DNA of 64,000 bases from Flavobacterium aquicola (GCF_003385115.1 NZ_QUNI01000014.1:1-64000), one strand, 5' to 3'; shown: positions 45,721-54,243, counted from the stretch's first letter. A program made the numbers and translations. The notes: generated by a model from the letters alone, not told the origin.

Positions 45721-46254
45721 ATGAAATCTTTAAAAATCTTACTGCTCGGCGCATTCATTATGTTAGTTTCAAATTCTGTTTCAGCACAGAAATGGGGAGT
45801 TAGAGCGGGTGTCAACATCTCAGATATCAACGCAGACGGCTGGGACTCGGATGCCAAAACAGGGCTTTATGTGGGTGTTTACAAAGAAATTCCATTAGTA
45901 AAAAGCCTGTTGTTTATTCAGCCAGAGGTGCAATATTCTCAAGAAGGATTCTCAACAGATTATGAAAATGTGGGTGATGTTAAGGTAGATTACCTTACAG
46001 TGCCTGTTTTAGCTAAAGTTTATGTTGCCAAACTATTGAGCTTTGAAACGGGACCTCAATTTGGATTCCTTGTTAACGATAGTGATTTCACAGATGCAAA
46101 CAGCTTCATACCTTCATGGGCTTTTGGAACCTCTTTGAATCTTCCTCTTGGATTGTCTATAAATGCCCGATATATTTCTGGTTTGGATGATACCTACGAT
46201 GGTCTTTCAGGAAAGAATCAAGTTTTTCAAGTAGGTGCTGCTTTTCAATTCTAA
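45721..46254 (+). CDS. PorT-like outer-membrane beta-barrel protein
   Basis: This 177-residue protein has a signal peptide (about 1-22, ending SVSAQ), then KWGVRAGVNISDINADG and alternating strands FIQPEVQYSQEGF and SFETGPQFGFL, ending in FQVGAAFQF with C-terminal Phe. This is the pattern of the PorT/outer-membrane-beta-barrel family, which is abundant in Bacteroidota. Function is not specific. It is monocistronic. Confidence 0.85.
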   Translation: MKSLKILLLGAFIMLVSNSVSAQKWGVRAGVNISDINADGWDSDAKTGLYVGVYKEIPLVKSLLFIQPEVQYSQEGFSTDYENVGDVKVDYLTVPVLAKVYVAKLLSFETGPQFGFLVNDSDFTDANSFIPSWAFGTSLNLPLGLSINARYISGLDDTYDGLSGKNQVFQVGAAFQF

Positions 46255-46281
46255 GAAAACTAACTGACTCAATTTTACTGA

Positions 46282-46321
46282 AAAATGCCTTAAAGTGTAT
46301 TGCTTTAAGGCATTTTTTTAT
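46282..46321 (+). terminator. Terminator of the PorT-like gene
   Basis: Stem AAATGCCTTAAAG/CTTTAAGGCATTT is followed by a run of seven Ts. Confidence 0.85.
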
Positions 46322-46487
46322 ACTTTTTTATTTTTATCAAAACACAACAACTCGTTTAAAATCAGCATTTTAAAAGCTAAAAATGATTTTACTTCAAAAA
46401 TATTTTAACAAAAAATTAGGATATTGTGAAATTATATTCGAATCTTTGCACACGAAAAAATAATTAACCCTTTAAAAACGAAGAACA

Positions 46488-46571
46488 ATGTTTGTATTCA
46501 AATCATCATTACAAGGCTTCACACCAGTTGGAATTGGTGCAGCGCATCTTCGTGGTTTATTTCATTCTTAG
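46488..46571 (+). CDS. Putative 27-residue small protein or leader peptide
   Basis: The frame ATG to TAG encodes MFVFKSSLQGFTPVGIGAAH and then LRGLFHS. It is preceded by a promoter-like ATCTTTGCAC (46442-46451) similar to that of rpsP and followed after 23 bp by a strong terminator. The unit is therefore a free-standing transcript of about 150 nt. The frame may be a small protein, a leader peptide or chance within a small RNA. No family is recognised. Confidence 0.4.
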   Translation: MFVFKSSLQGFTPVGIGAAHLRGLFHS

Positions 46572-46593
46572 AAATTCAGTTTTATACTATATG

Positions 46594-46628
46594 AAAAAGC
46601 CCGAAGCAATTTAGATTCGGGCTTTTTT
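46594..46628. terminator. Terminator of the small transcript
   Basis: AAAAAGCCCGAA/TTCGGGCTTTTTT stem with A- and T-runs works in either direction. Confidence 0.85.
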
Positions 46629-46836
46629 GATTTTATTCTAGACTCTTCTCAAAAAATTCCCGAACACAGCTCCTTACTTTATCCCAAACGGGATTAAGAT
46701 ACTTTGCCCTTACATTTCCTTTTCTGTATTTCAGATTGGCGATTTGCAGCGCTACAAACAAAACGAACAATAAAACGAAATTCGATTTAATTTTTCTCTT
46801 TCGGGAATGATGGCAAAAAAACAAAATGTCTGCTTT

Positions 46837-46917
46837 TAGCCCCGATTGTAGTGAAAATCCTTGTGGACTGGGGTTCAGTCCACAAGATTGTAACGGAAAG
46901 CGGGACTAATGCTGGCT
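46837..46917 (+). repeat. Hairpin repeat family 1, copy C
   Basis: It starts TAGCCCCGATTGTAGTG, then AAT, an unpaired C, an 11-bp perfect stem CTTGTGGACTG (46860-46870), loop GGGTT (46871-46875), CAGTCCACAAG (46876-46886) and ATT. The 3' block is GTAACGGAAAGCGGG. The stem differs completely from copies A, B and D while stem length, loop and flanks agree. Confidence 0.85.
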
Positions 46918-46981
46918 GAAAATGCCTAATGTTTCCGCTCCAAAAAACAATAATCGAACTCAAGTCAACAATAAAAAATTT

Positions 46982-48373
46982 ATGGGAAATAAATTATCGG
47001 GAAGAGACCTAATAAAATTAGGCTTCCCAAAAAATAACAGTATCAATATCGCTTTAGGGCAGATAAGCAGATACCGAAAAAAAGAAAAAAAAGAGCGTAT
47101 CATCAATGAAGCCAAAGATGTTTTGCTCCATCCGGAGAATTATAAAAATGACGGCACTTGGGGAAAAGTAGCCGAAGGCCTTATTAATCCTGTCGTGGTT
47201 AGAATGCATCAGCTCCAGACTACACGTGCGCCGTTCTCTATTTTTGGAGAAAATGAAATCGATGAACAGGCGAAGTTTCAATTGTATGATTCTTTAAAAC
47301 TGCCAATTTCTGTCGCAGGCGCTTTAATGCCCGATGCACATTCTGGTTATGGATTGCCAATTGGCGGTGTTTTGGCAACTGACAATGCGGTTATTCCGTA
47401 TGGCGTTGGTGTCGATATTGGATGCCGAATGAGTTTATCCATATTTGACCTGCCAGCTTCTTTTATCAAAGGAAAAGACCATCAGCTGCAGGCGATTTTA
47501 AAAGAGCATACCAAATTTGGAATGAACGAAACACACGCTAACAAGGCCGATCATGAAGTTTTCAGCCGATCGGAGTTTCAGGATATTCCATTGCTTAAAG
47601 GATTGCTTTCTAAGGCTTACAAACAATTAGGAACCTCGGGTGGCGGCAACCATTTTGTGGAATTTGGAACTGTTCAGCTGGACACCGTTCTGCCGGAATG
47701 GAAACTGGAATCTGGCAATTATTTTTGTGTTTTATCACATAGCGGTTCCCGCGGGATGGGTGCCAATATTGCAAAACATTACACCTATCTGGCTGGTAAG
47801 CAATGTCCGCTGCCAAAGAATGTACAGCATCTAGCCTGGCTTGATCTAAACACACATGACGGTCAGGAATATTGGCTGGCGATGAATTTGGCCGGAGATT
47901 ATGCCAAAGCCTGTCACGACGATATTCACCGAAGAGTGGCAAAAGCCATTGGCAAAAGAGTGGTCGTTACTATCGAAAATCATCACAATTTTGCCTGGAA
48001 AGAAATGGTAAACGGAAAAGAATGCATTGTTCACAGAAAAGGTGCTACCCCTGCACACGAAGGTCAGCTGGGTATTATTCCGGGATCTATGACCGCACCG
48101 GGATTTGTAGTTATGGGAAAAGGAAATCCTGAATCATTAAATTCGGCTTCACACGGAGCGGGAAGATTGTTTTCGAGAGCCAAATGCAAAAGCACTTTTA
48201 CGCCAAGCGAAATTAAAAAAACATTGAAAAACCATGATGTTTCACTGATTGGAGGCAATGTTGACGAAGCTCCGATGGCATACAAAGACATTCACAAAGT
48301 GATGGCGCTGCAGACAGAACTAGTTACTGTATTAGGCACGTTTACGCCAAAAATTGTCCGTATGGACCGATAA
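46982..48373 (+). CDS. rtcB: RtcB-type RNA ligase of the RNA-repair operon
   Basis: This 463-residue GTP/Mn-dependent ligase joins 2',3'-cyclic phosphate and 5'-OH RNA ends. It has MPDAHSGYGLPIGGV, GVGVDIGCRM (Cys148), LGTSGGGNHFVEF, HSGSRGMG, HRKGATPA, and SHGAGR with the GMP-accepting His. The start chosen is the second ATG; an ATG at 46922 would add 20 uncharacteristic residues near the repeat. prfH follows after 11 bp. This pairing marks the rtcB2-prfH rescue system, in which RtcB reseals cleaved rRNA. Confidence 0.9.
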   Translation: MGNKLSGRDLIKLGFPKNNSINIALGQISRYRKKEKKERIINEAKDVLLHPENYKNDGTWGKVAEGLINPVVVRMHQLQTTRAPFSIFGENEIDEQAKFQLYDSLKLPISVAGALMPDAHSGYGLPIGGVLATDNAVIPYGVGVDIGCRMSLSIFDLPASFIKGKDHQLQAILKEHTKFGMNETHANKADHEVFSRSEFQDIPLLKGLLSKAYKQLGTSGGGNHFVEFGTVQLDTVLPEWKLESGNYFCVLSHSGSRGMGANIAKHYTYLAGKQCPLPKNVQHLAWLDLNTHDGQEYWLAMNLAGDYAKACHDDIHRRVAKAIGKRVVVTIENHHNFAWKEMVNGKECIVHRKGATPAHEGQLGIIPGSMTAPGFVVMGKGNPESLNSASHGAGRLFSRAKCKSTFTPSEIKKTLKNHDVSLIGGNVDEAPMAYKDIHKVMALQTELVTVLGTFTPKIVRMDR

Positions 48374-48384
48374 AAAATTAAAGC

Positions 48385-49074
48385 ATGGAAAAAATAATTC
48401 AAATAACGGCAGGACGAGGTCCTGCGGAATGCACTTGGGTGGTTGCCCAAGTGCTTAAAAAAATATTGGACGAAGCACAGCACAGCCAGATTGAAGCTAC
48501 TGTTTTACAGCGGGAAGCTGGAACTGAAAACGGAACGGTTTTAACTGCTTTGATTCTGTTGAAAGGAAAAACAGTAATCGAGTTTGTGAACTCCTGGAAA
48601 GGAACTATCCAATGGATTGGGCAAAGCAGTTTCAGGAAAATGCACAAAAGGAAAAATTGGTTTATCGGCATTTTCGAAATGGATGCTTTGGCCATAAAGT
48701 CTATTTCTGAAAAAGATATACAATATCAGGCGATGCGGAGTTCTGGTGCGGGCGGACAGCATGTCAACAAGGTAAGCTCGGCCATTCGCGCTACACATGT
48801 GTCCACAGGATTGAGCACTGTCGCTATGGATTCGCGTTCGCAGCACCAAAACAAAAAACTGGCGACCGAAAGACTGCTCGAAAAATTCAAGGTTTTTGAA
48901 TTGGAAATGATTAAAAAACAGGTCAATAATCAATGGGAAAATCAACTGAATGTGGCCAGAGGAAATCCAACGAGAACATTTACCGGATCTGATTTTAAAA
49001 ATGAAAAAGTAGTCAAAAGCTACAAATCCGAAAGACAAAAATTAAAACAGCAACTAAATCACGACACCGAATAA
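48385..49074 (+). CDS. prfH: Peptide release factor homolog PrfH
   Basis: This 229-residue protein has the release-factor domain 3 with SSGAGGQHVNKVSSAIRAT, where GGQ (123-125) cleaves peptidyl-tRNA. A short N-terminal region (1 to about 100) has no stop-codon recognition domain. PrfH is known to work with RtcB: it frees the nascent chain from ribosomes broken at the decoding centre so that RtcB can repair 16S rRNA, as shown for colicin E3-like damage. It ends in a Lys/Gln-rich tail. The TPR gene follows after 31 bp. Confidence 0.9.
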   Translation: MEKIIQITAGRGPAECTWVVAQVLKKILDEAQHSQIEATVLQREAGTENGTVLTALILLKGKTVIEFVNSWKGTIQWIGQSSFRKMHKRKNWFIGIFEMDALAIKSISEKDIQYQAMRSSGAGGQHVNKVSSAIRATHVSTGLSTVAMDSRSQHQNKKLATERLLEKFKVFELEMIKKQVNNQWENQLNVARGNPTRTFTGSDFKNEKVVKSYKSERQKLKQQLNHDTE

Positions 49075-49105
49075 ATCCGGCCGTGATGCTAAATTTTAAA
49101 ACAAA

Positions 49106-49672
49106 ATGAAAACAGCAGATAAATATATTTTTCAGGCATTGGACAATTATCCGTACTGGCTCGAAGGAACTATAGAATCATTGGATTATGCCTTGTCTTA
49201 TAACGAAAAAGACACTACGGCACTCTGTTTATACGGCAGAGTACAATCGGAGCAGTTACAGGATTATGAGGAAGCCAAACGCTACTTTCAGGAAGCACTG
49301 GCCATCAATATTCATGCGGTTGCAGTGTATCCTTATTATTTGGATGCCTTGCTTTGGAATGAAGATTATGAAGAAGCATCGAAGTTAATTGATTTTGCCT
49401 TGACCCTAAAAGGAACAGACAAAACTGCGATACAGCTCAAAAAAGTGACGCTGTTAGAAAAACAGCAGGAAGTCATTTTGGCATTGAAACTGCTAAAGGA
49501 AATCAAACTTTTGATAACTGCCAACGACAATTTACAGGAAATAGAAGAAACCGAAAAACGCCTTAAAACCAAAAAGAAATTGTTAGCTCCCAAGAAGAAA
49601 ACAAAATCTGAGAAAGAGACTCCTGAAAAAGAGAAGAAAAAGAAAAGCAGAAAAAAGTGGTTTTTTCTATAA
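49106..49672 (+). CDS. TPR protein with Lys-rich tail
   Basis: This 188-residue cytoplasmic protein has two to three TPR-like helical pairs (YEEAKRYFQEALAINIHAVA and YEEASKLIDFALTLKG) and a Lys/Glu-rich C-terminal tail (about 150-188) that could bind RNA or ribosomes. It is the third gene of the rtcB-prfH unit, before the terminator, so a supporting role in rescue is possible but unproven. No family name is assigned. Confidence 0.75.
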   Translation: MKTADKYIFQALDNYPYWLEGTIESLDYALSYNEKDTTALCLYGRVQSEQLQDYEEAKRYFQEALAINIHAVAVYPYYLDALLWNEDYEEASKLIDFALTLKGTDKTAIQLKKVTLLEKQQEVILALKLLKEIKLLITANDNLQEIEETEKRLKTKKKLLAPKKKTKSEKETPEKEKKKKSRKKWFFL

Positions 49673-49677
49673 TCAAA

Positions 49678-49712
49678 AAAGGCTGTCCCAAAAGACAGCC
49701 TAATTTTTATAT
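49678..49712 (+). terminator. Terminator of the rtcB-prfH-TPR operon
   Basis: AAGGCTGTC/GACAGCCT stem with a T-run lies just past the TPR stop codon. Confidence 0.85.
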
Positions 49713-49726
49713 GTTTATGAATTTGC

Positions 49727-50041
49727 TTAATGCGCTTTCTGCTTATCGAATGTAGTGTTAAGTACTTTTTTGATTTTATCCAAAGCTCCGTTGAAGGCTT
49801 TCTCTATAGAATCGGCGTGCTCTGTAACGGCTATCGGCTGCATATTGGCAGGACGTGCTTCAATAACGCAGCGTTTATCGCCAAAACCTGATTTAGCACT
49901 GTTTTCATCACCAAAATGCACTTCGATACGTGTCACTTTATCATCAAAACGAGATAATACTCTTGATACTTCACTAGAGAAATAAGATTCCAATCTTTCG
50001 CTTCCTTCTATATTCTTGTCGGTGTTAATTTGTACTTTCAT
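49727..50041 (-). CDS. hpf: Ribosome hibernation factor (HPF/RaiA family)
   Basis: This 104-residue protein has the small HPF/RaiA beta-alpha-beta fold with MKVQINTDKNIEGSERLE, VTRIEVHFGDENSAK and DKRCVIEARPANMQPIAV. It binds the 30S decoding centre and inhibits translation in stress or stationary phase. The ATG at 50041 was chosen because the upstream TTG lies in the -7 element at 50075-50082. It converges on the rtcB operon, which also handles ribosome state, but a functional link is not shown. Confidence 0.9.
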   Translation of the reverse strand: MKVQINTDKNIEGSERLESYFSSEVSRVLSRFDDKVTRIEVHFGDENSAKSGFGDKRCVIEARPANMQPIAVTEHADSIEKAFNGALDKIKKVLNTTFDKQKAH

Positions 50042-50074
50042 TATATTGAATTTATTAATTTTTAATGCTTTTCT

Positions 50075-50082
50075 CAAAGTTA
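50075..50082 (-). promoter_or_regulatory. -7 promoter element (TAacTTTG) of hpf
   Basis: CAAAGTTA on the plus strand, 33 bp upstream of the ATG at 50041. Confidence 0.6.
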
Positions 50083-50145
50083 AAAATTATTCCCTAAAAC
50101 AGCTCCGTTTTAGTAAAAGATTATGAAAGAAAAAAGTTCTTTTTT

Positions 50146-50592
50146 TTATCCCCATGAAGGAGGAATCTTCATTAATTGCTGCGTCCTGTAATTAATAGTA
50201 TTCAGAATTTCCGAAACACAAGCACCTAGATTCTTTTTAATCTCATTGCTCCAAAAACGTAAGACTTTCCAATTGTGAGATTCTAAATAATGATTGACTT
50301 CAAGATCACGCTGTATATTTCGTTCAATCTTTTTGATCCAATATTCTGAATTGGTTTTTGGTTTTTTTCTGGTTTCCCAATCTTTACCGTGAAAGAATTC
50401 GCCATCAACAAAAATGGCAATTTTTAGATTTCTAAAAGTCAAATCTGGACAGCCAAAAACTTTTTTATTGTTTTTTCGGTAACGTAATCCTATATGCCAT
50501 AACGCTTTGGCCAAACGTACTTCGGCTTTAGTATTTGTGCTGCGAATGACACTCATGTTTTTGGAACGCTGTAATGAAGTTAGATTGTCCAT
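50146..50592 (-). CDS. vsr: Vsr-type endonuclease
   Basis: This 148-residue protein has the PD-(D/E)XK Vsr fold: NTKAEVRLAKALWHIGLRYR, the GCPDLTF catalytic Asp, and IFVDGEFFHGKDWETRKKP in place of the CFWHxHxC motif. This GEFxHG subfamily often accompanies 5-cytosine methyltransferases and may act as the nuclease of a restriction system rather than in T:G mismatch repair. It is the last gene of the island, 65 bp after the receiver-like gene. The next gene (hpf) is separate. Confidence 0.88.
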   Translation of the reverse strand: MDNLTSLQRSKNMSVIRSTNTKAEVRLAKALWHIGLRYRKNNKKVFGCPDLTFRNLKIAIFVDGEFFHGKDWETRKKPKTNSEYWIKKIERNIQRDLEVNHYLESHNWKVLRFWSNEIKKNLGACVSEILNTINYRTQQLMKIPPSWG

Positions 50593-50657
50593 GGCGTAAC
50601 AACTTATTGAATTGACCCAAATTAAAAATTTTAAAACCTAATATGGTCAATGTTTTT

Positions 50658-52067
50658 TTAAAGATATAAAACTCCAGCTCTATTTATATGACTTCCAAGT
50701 TTAACTTGAAGGTCAGCCAATAATTGTTGTCTTAATTTATATTTTGAAGTTCTTTTTTTGGCTACATGATTTGGAATTGAGTATAAAAATTTAAAATCAA
50801 AAACAAATAAATAATCTACTTCATTTAGACTAATTGTAGCATCAGAAATATAATTAAAAGAGTTGCCTTTTTCGATTTCGTATTCTTTTTTTATTAAAAG
50901 GCCTGGTAAAATTCGACAGCAAGGCATTTTTTGTTGAGCATAATCACAAATTGGCGAAATATTTAATTCAATTTTTATAGAATTTTGAATTATGTCAGCA
51001 TGAAATTTTCTGGTTTCAGCTCTTAGTATTGAATTTACTATATTGTTATAATTTGTTTTTAAAGCCAAAACTTTAAAATTCAATTTTTCATTTTTTTCAT
51101 TTGCTTTTTTTTCAGCATTAGCTATTGCAGCATCTCTTTTTTCGGCAGGAATTTTTTCGTTCTGTGTAGTTTTTTCAAGTTCTAACTGTACCGATTCTTT
51201 TTCTATTTTGATGTCATCATCAACAAAAATTATTGAACCTGGTATGTCTCCTGAAAAAATGTCTTCAGATATTAATAGTTTTTTGTTGATGAGAGTAGTA
51301 AATGTATCATCTCCTACATCTGAAATTACACCTGTAAATTCTTCCTCTTTATCATCCAAAGATTTAATAATTGAGCTTTCGAGAGTATCAATAAAAGTGT
51401 GGTTTAGGGTATAAAAAGAATTCTTTATTTTCTCCATTTCATTGAGAGCAATTACTTCTTTCCCTCCATGTGCAATTGCTAATTTGTAAAGTAAAAATTT
51501 AGCGATATCATCCCATTTTTCATCTTTATTTATAAAATTGACAAAATTATTAATTAAGTTACCTGAAGAATTATTAACTAAATTTTCCCAAAAAGAAAAA
51601 ACTTTTAAAACTTTAAAATCCTCAGCATTCTCTTTAATATTATCAATAATAAATTGAATAGGGTCTTCGGAATTCTTAGTTGCTATTTTATCTAAACTAA
51701 TACTAAGAATTGGCTTAAATTCTTTTAAGCCATCATTAAAAGCAGCTTCTACTGCTTCTCCATATTTCTCTTGTTTTGTACTCCAATATACTAAGATATA
51801 ATTACTATTTGGTTCTATGACTCTAGAAAGCCTAGCATAAATTGCTGATATTATATTTTGATCAGTAGCTTTACTGTCTACAACTAGTTCTAAATCTAAA
51901 AAAATTAATCTAATATTCTCAACTGGATTGTCAGGCAAATCATCTCCATCTTCCGATTGATAATACAAATAAGGTATTTTTTGCTTACTAAGAGCTTTAA
52001 GCAAGCTCTTTACTTCATCATATTTATCATCAAAAATCACCACTTTCCCATTTGTTGGTAGAATCAT
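50658..52067 (-). CDS. Receiver-like protein of the R-M island
   Basis: This 469-residue protein has a receiver-like N-terminus: VVIFDDKYDE with Asp13/Asp14, IRLIFLDLEL with Asp58 at the phosphoacceptor position, and a following LVYWSTK strand. The remaining 350 residues are mostly helical and unfamiliar, with a Lys/Glu-rich coiled-coil segment (about 300-320) and paired Cys near 400. It is coupled to the double-GHKL ATPase (stop and start one base apart). I read it as the response partner and possible effector, but no nuclease motif is visible. Confidence 0.75.
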   Translation of the reverse strand: MILPTNGKVVIFDDKYDEVKSLLKALSKQKIPYLYYQSEDGDDLPDNPVENIRLIFLDLELVVDSKATDQNIISAIYARLSRVIEPNSNYILVYWSTKQEKYGEAVEAAFNDGLKEFKPILSISLDKIATKNSEDPIQFIIDNIKENAEDFKVLKVFSFWENLVNNSSGNLINNFVNFINKDEKWDDIAKFLLYKLAIAHGGKEVIALNEMEKIKNSFYTLNHTFIDTLESSIIKSLDDKEEEFTGVISDVGDDTFTTLINKKLLISEDIFSGDIPGSIIFVDDDIKIEKESVQLELEKTTQNEKIPAEKRDAAIANAEKKANEKNEKLNFKVLALKTNYNNIVNSILRAETRKFHADIIQNSIKIELNISPICDYAQQKMPCCRILPGLLIKKEYEIEKGNSFNYISDATISLNEVDYLFVFDFKFLYSIPNHVAKKRTSKYKLRQQLLADLQVKLGSHINRAGVLYL

Positions 52068-52068
52068 G

Positions 52069-54243
52069 CTATAATTTCTTTTTGTTCAACCTAAGAACTA
52101 CTACAGCTCCATTTTCAAACTCTTCGTCTAAATCATATTCACCAATTTCTGGAAATAAAATTTGTCCTTTTTGTACTTTCATTACCTCACTAACTATATG
52201 TAATCCTAAACCCATTCCTGAAGTCTTATCGCTAACAAATGGTTTTGTAAGTTGATGTATTGGTAGTCCAAATCCAAATCCATTATCAGCAATTAAAATA
52301 TCAACATAACTTTCATTATTATAAAGTTCTATTAAAATCTTTTTCTCAAATTTTGAGTTACTAACATCATTTTTTTTTGTTTTTCTTTCTAACCAATATA
52401 TTGAATTATCGATTATATTTACAATTGCACCGAGCATCAATCTTTTACTACAATCAATTTTACTACTTGCTCTATTTTGATAATCCTTTATTAATTGGAT
52501 ATTATGGGCTTTTAATCTGTACTCTACATTAAAAACAGCTCCATTGATTAACTTGATGGCATCTTCTTCCTGATTTTTTGCTTGTCTGAATAAATCACTG
52601 TAATTTTCTATTAGCTCGTCAAGATGCTTTACTAAATTTAATATATTGGCAGGAACTGATTCTTCTGTAACTAAATAATTTAATTCAGCAATAACTTTTT
52701 GAACTTCATGGATTCCAACTCCCATAGTCAAACCAACACCCGCACTAGTTAATAGTACTTCATTAATATGATTATAATCTTCTTCTATTTTTACAAGATG
52801 CTTAGTTATTTCAATTTTTAAAGATTCATTTTCAATTTTAGAATCTACTAAATCTTTTAATTTTCCTAAACTATTAATTACAGGTTCTTGTTTTTCTGTC
52901 GGATTGAATTTTCTTCTAATAGTATCTTTATCATCTTTTCTTAAAGTTTCAATAATATTTAATGTATAAAGGATTGAAGTACAAAAATCATTGAAAGCTT
53001 CATTTTCTATGAACCCTTCTCGATTTGTTTTTTCAATTAATGCAGAACTATTTTCTTCATCTAAATCAATCACACTAAGAATAATATTGTTACTCACTCT
53101 TTTTGCGGGTATATTAACCCTTCTTAAATCTAAACTGAGCCAATCATTGCCTTTTTCACCATATTCATTGATTCGGATATTATTCCTATAAACTCTTATT
53201 CCTCCTTGCTCATCGAGGTATTCTTTAAGTAGTGCGATTCCTTGCTGATTACTTAAATCTAATGTTAATTTGTCTCTGTCAAAAATATATCCTTCGAAAG
53301 TTATTGAACCAATACTTTTAGGATTCTCCCTATCTCCATAATTTTTAGAAAGATTCAAAATAGTTTCTTTCTTTTTACCATTTATTTTCTCCTCATATAC
53401 TAAAGTAGACCTATCCTTAATATAATCATCTTTTTCAGTTATTTCTCTACCTTTAATTCCAATTAAACTATTCCATGGAGTAAATTCATATAAAAATTCT
53501 TTTATTTCATAACCTTCTATTTTACACTTAAAGTGCCAAAGAGAAAATTTTTGAACATCATCCCAAACAGGCATTTTATCCAATAATTTTGTATTATCAA
53601 TGTCAATTTCGACACTAAATTTTCCAGTTTTATGAAAAGGAGAATTTAGGGTAAAAACAGATTTGTATAAATCTCTGACCATCTTTTTATCCCAAGCACT
53701 TCTTAAATTGGAAATTATGATTTTTGTGCCTGTTTTGTTCCCTTTAAAATATTCTGGATTAGTTCTTTCAAATACATCAAATTTAGCATCTTTCAAGTAT
53801 TTGTTTTTTGCAAATTCATTCCAATCAATTCTTACTACAACTTCATTTTTATCCTTTCTTTTAGAAATCAATTCAATTTTACTTCCTAATTTATGTACGC
53901 CAAATCTTCCAATACCTTTCTCCCCTATGGGTAATCTTAAATATTTAGGGGTTCTAACTCTTTTCCTAAATAAATCTTCTTTATAATCACTTCCTGGTTC
54001 CAACCATACATCTTCAATAATTTTGATATCCATTCCTTCTCCTTCATCTAGAATCTCAATATACCCATTATTTTTATCTTCAACATTTCTTAATTTCACT
54101 TTAGCCCACCTAGAATCAGCATCATAAGAATTTTTTATTAATTCTAACAAAGCAATGTTTTCATTTTTAATCAACTTATCACCTAACTGTAGTAATAATC
54201 TAGCTCTTGGCTGAAAAAAGTTTTTTTGTGATTTTAAATCCAT
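52069..54243 (-). CDS. Double GHKL ATPase (MORC/MutL-like plus histidine-kinase-like)
   Basis: This 724-residue protein has two GHKL modules. The first (1 to about 200) is of the MORC/MutL/Hsp90 type, with ALLELIKNSYDAD (Asn38, Asp41), LDEGEGMD (65-72) and GEKGIGRFG (107-115). The second (about 600-724) is of histidine-kinase type, with NIIDNSIYWL (near 610), ADNGFGFGL (652-660) and GMGLGLHI (676-683), preceded by a candidate dimerisation H-box GIHEVQKV (His512). This suggests ATP-driven sensing joined to phosphotransfer to the receiver-like gene. It overlaps the methyltransferase by 10 bp. Confidence 0.8.
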   Translation of the reverse strand: MDLKSQKNFFQPRARLLLQLGDKLIKNENIALLELIKNSYDADSRWAKVKLRNVEDKNNGYIEILDEGEGMDIKIIEDVWLEPGSDYKEDLFRKRVRTPKYLRLPIGEKGIGRFGVHKLGSKIELISKRKDKNEVVVRIDWNEFAKNKYLKDAKFDVFERTNPEYFKGNKTGTKIIISNLRSAWDKKMVRDLYKSVFTLNSPFHKTGKFSVEIDIDNTKLLDKMPVWDDVQKFSLWHFKCKIEGYEIKEFLYEFTPWNSLIGIKGREITEKDDYIKDRSTLVYEEKINGKKKETILNLSKNYGDRENPKSIGSITFEGYIFDRDKLTLDLSNQQGIALLKEYLDEQGGIRVYRNNIRINEYGEKGNDWLSLDLRRVNIPAKRVSNNIILSVIDLDEENSSALIEKTNREGFIENEAFNDFCTSILYTLNIIETLRKDDKDTIRRKFNPTEKQEPVINSLGKLKDLVDSKIENESLKIEITKHLVKIEEDYNHINEVLLTSAGVGLTMGVGIHEVQKVIAELNYLVTEESVPANILNLVKHLDELIENYSDLFRQAKNQEEDAIKLINGAVFNVEYRLKAHNIQLIKDYQNRASSKIDCSKRLMLGAIVNIIDNSIYWLERKTKKNDVSNSKFEKKILIELYNNESYVDILIADNGFGFGLPIHQLTKPFVSDKTSGMGLGLHIVSEVMKVQKGQILFPEIGEYDLDEEFENGAVVVLRLNKKKL

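Noticed and set aside
46633..46824. 63-residue minus-strand frame with a hydrophobic segment
   Set aside because: It begins near hairpin repeat C and ends 5 bp from the bidirectional terminator, so it could be transcribed, but there is no promoter and no recognisable pattern. Not strong enough to list as a gene.
46922..46981. Upstream ATG extension of rtcB
   Set aside because: The extra 20 residues (MPNVSAPKNNN...) are low-complexity and start right after the repeat, while MGNKLSGRDL begins the recognisable protein.
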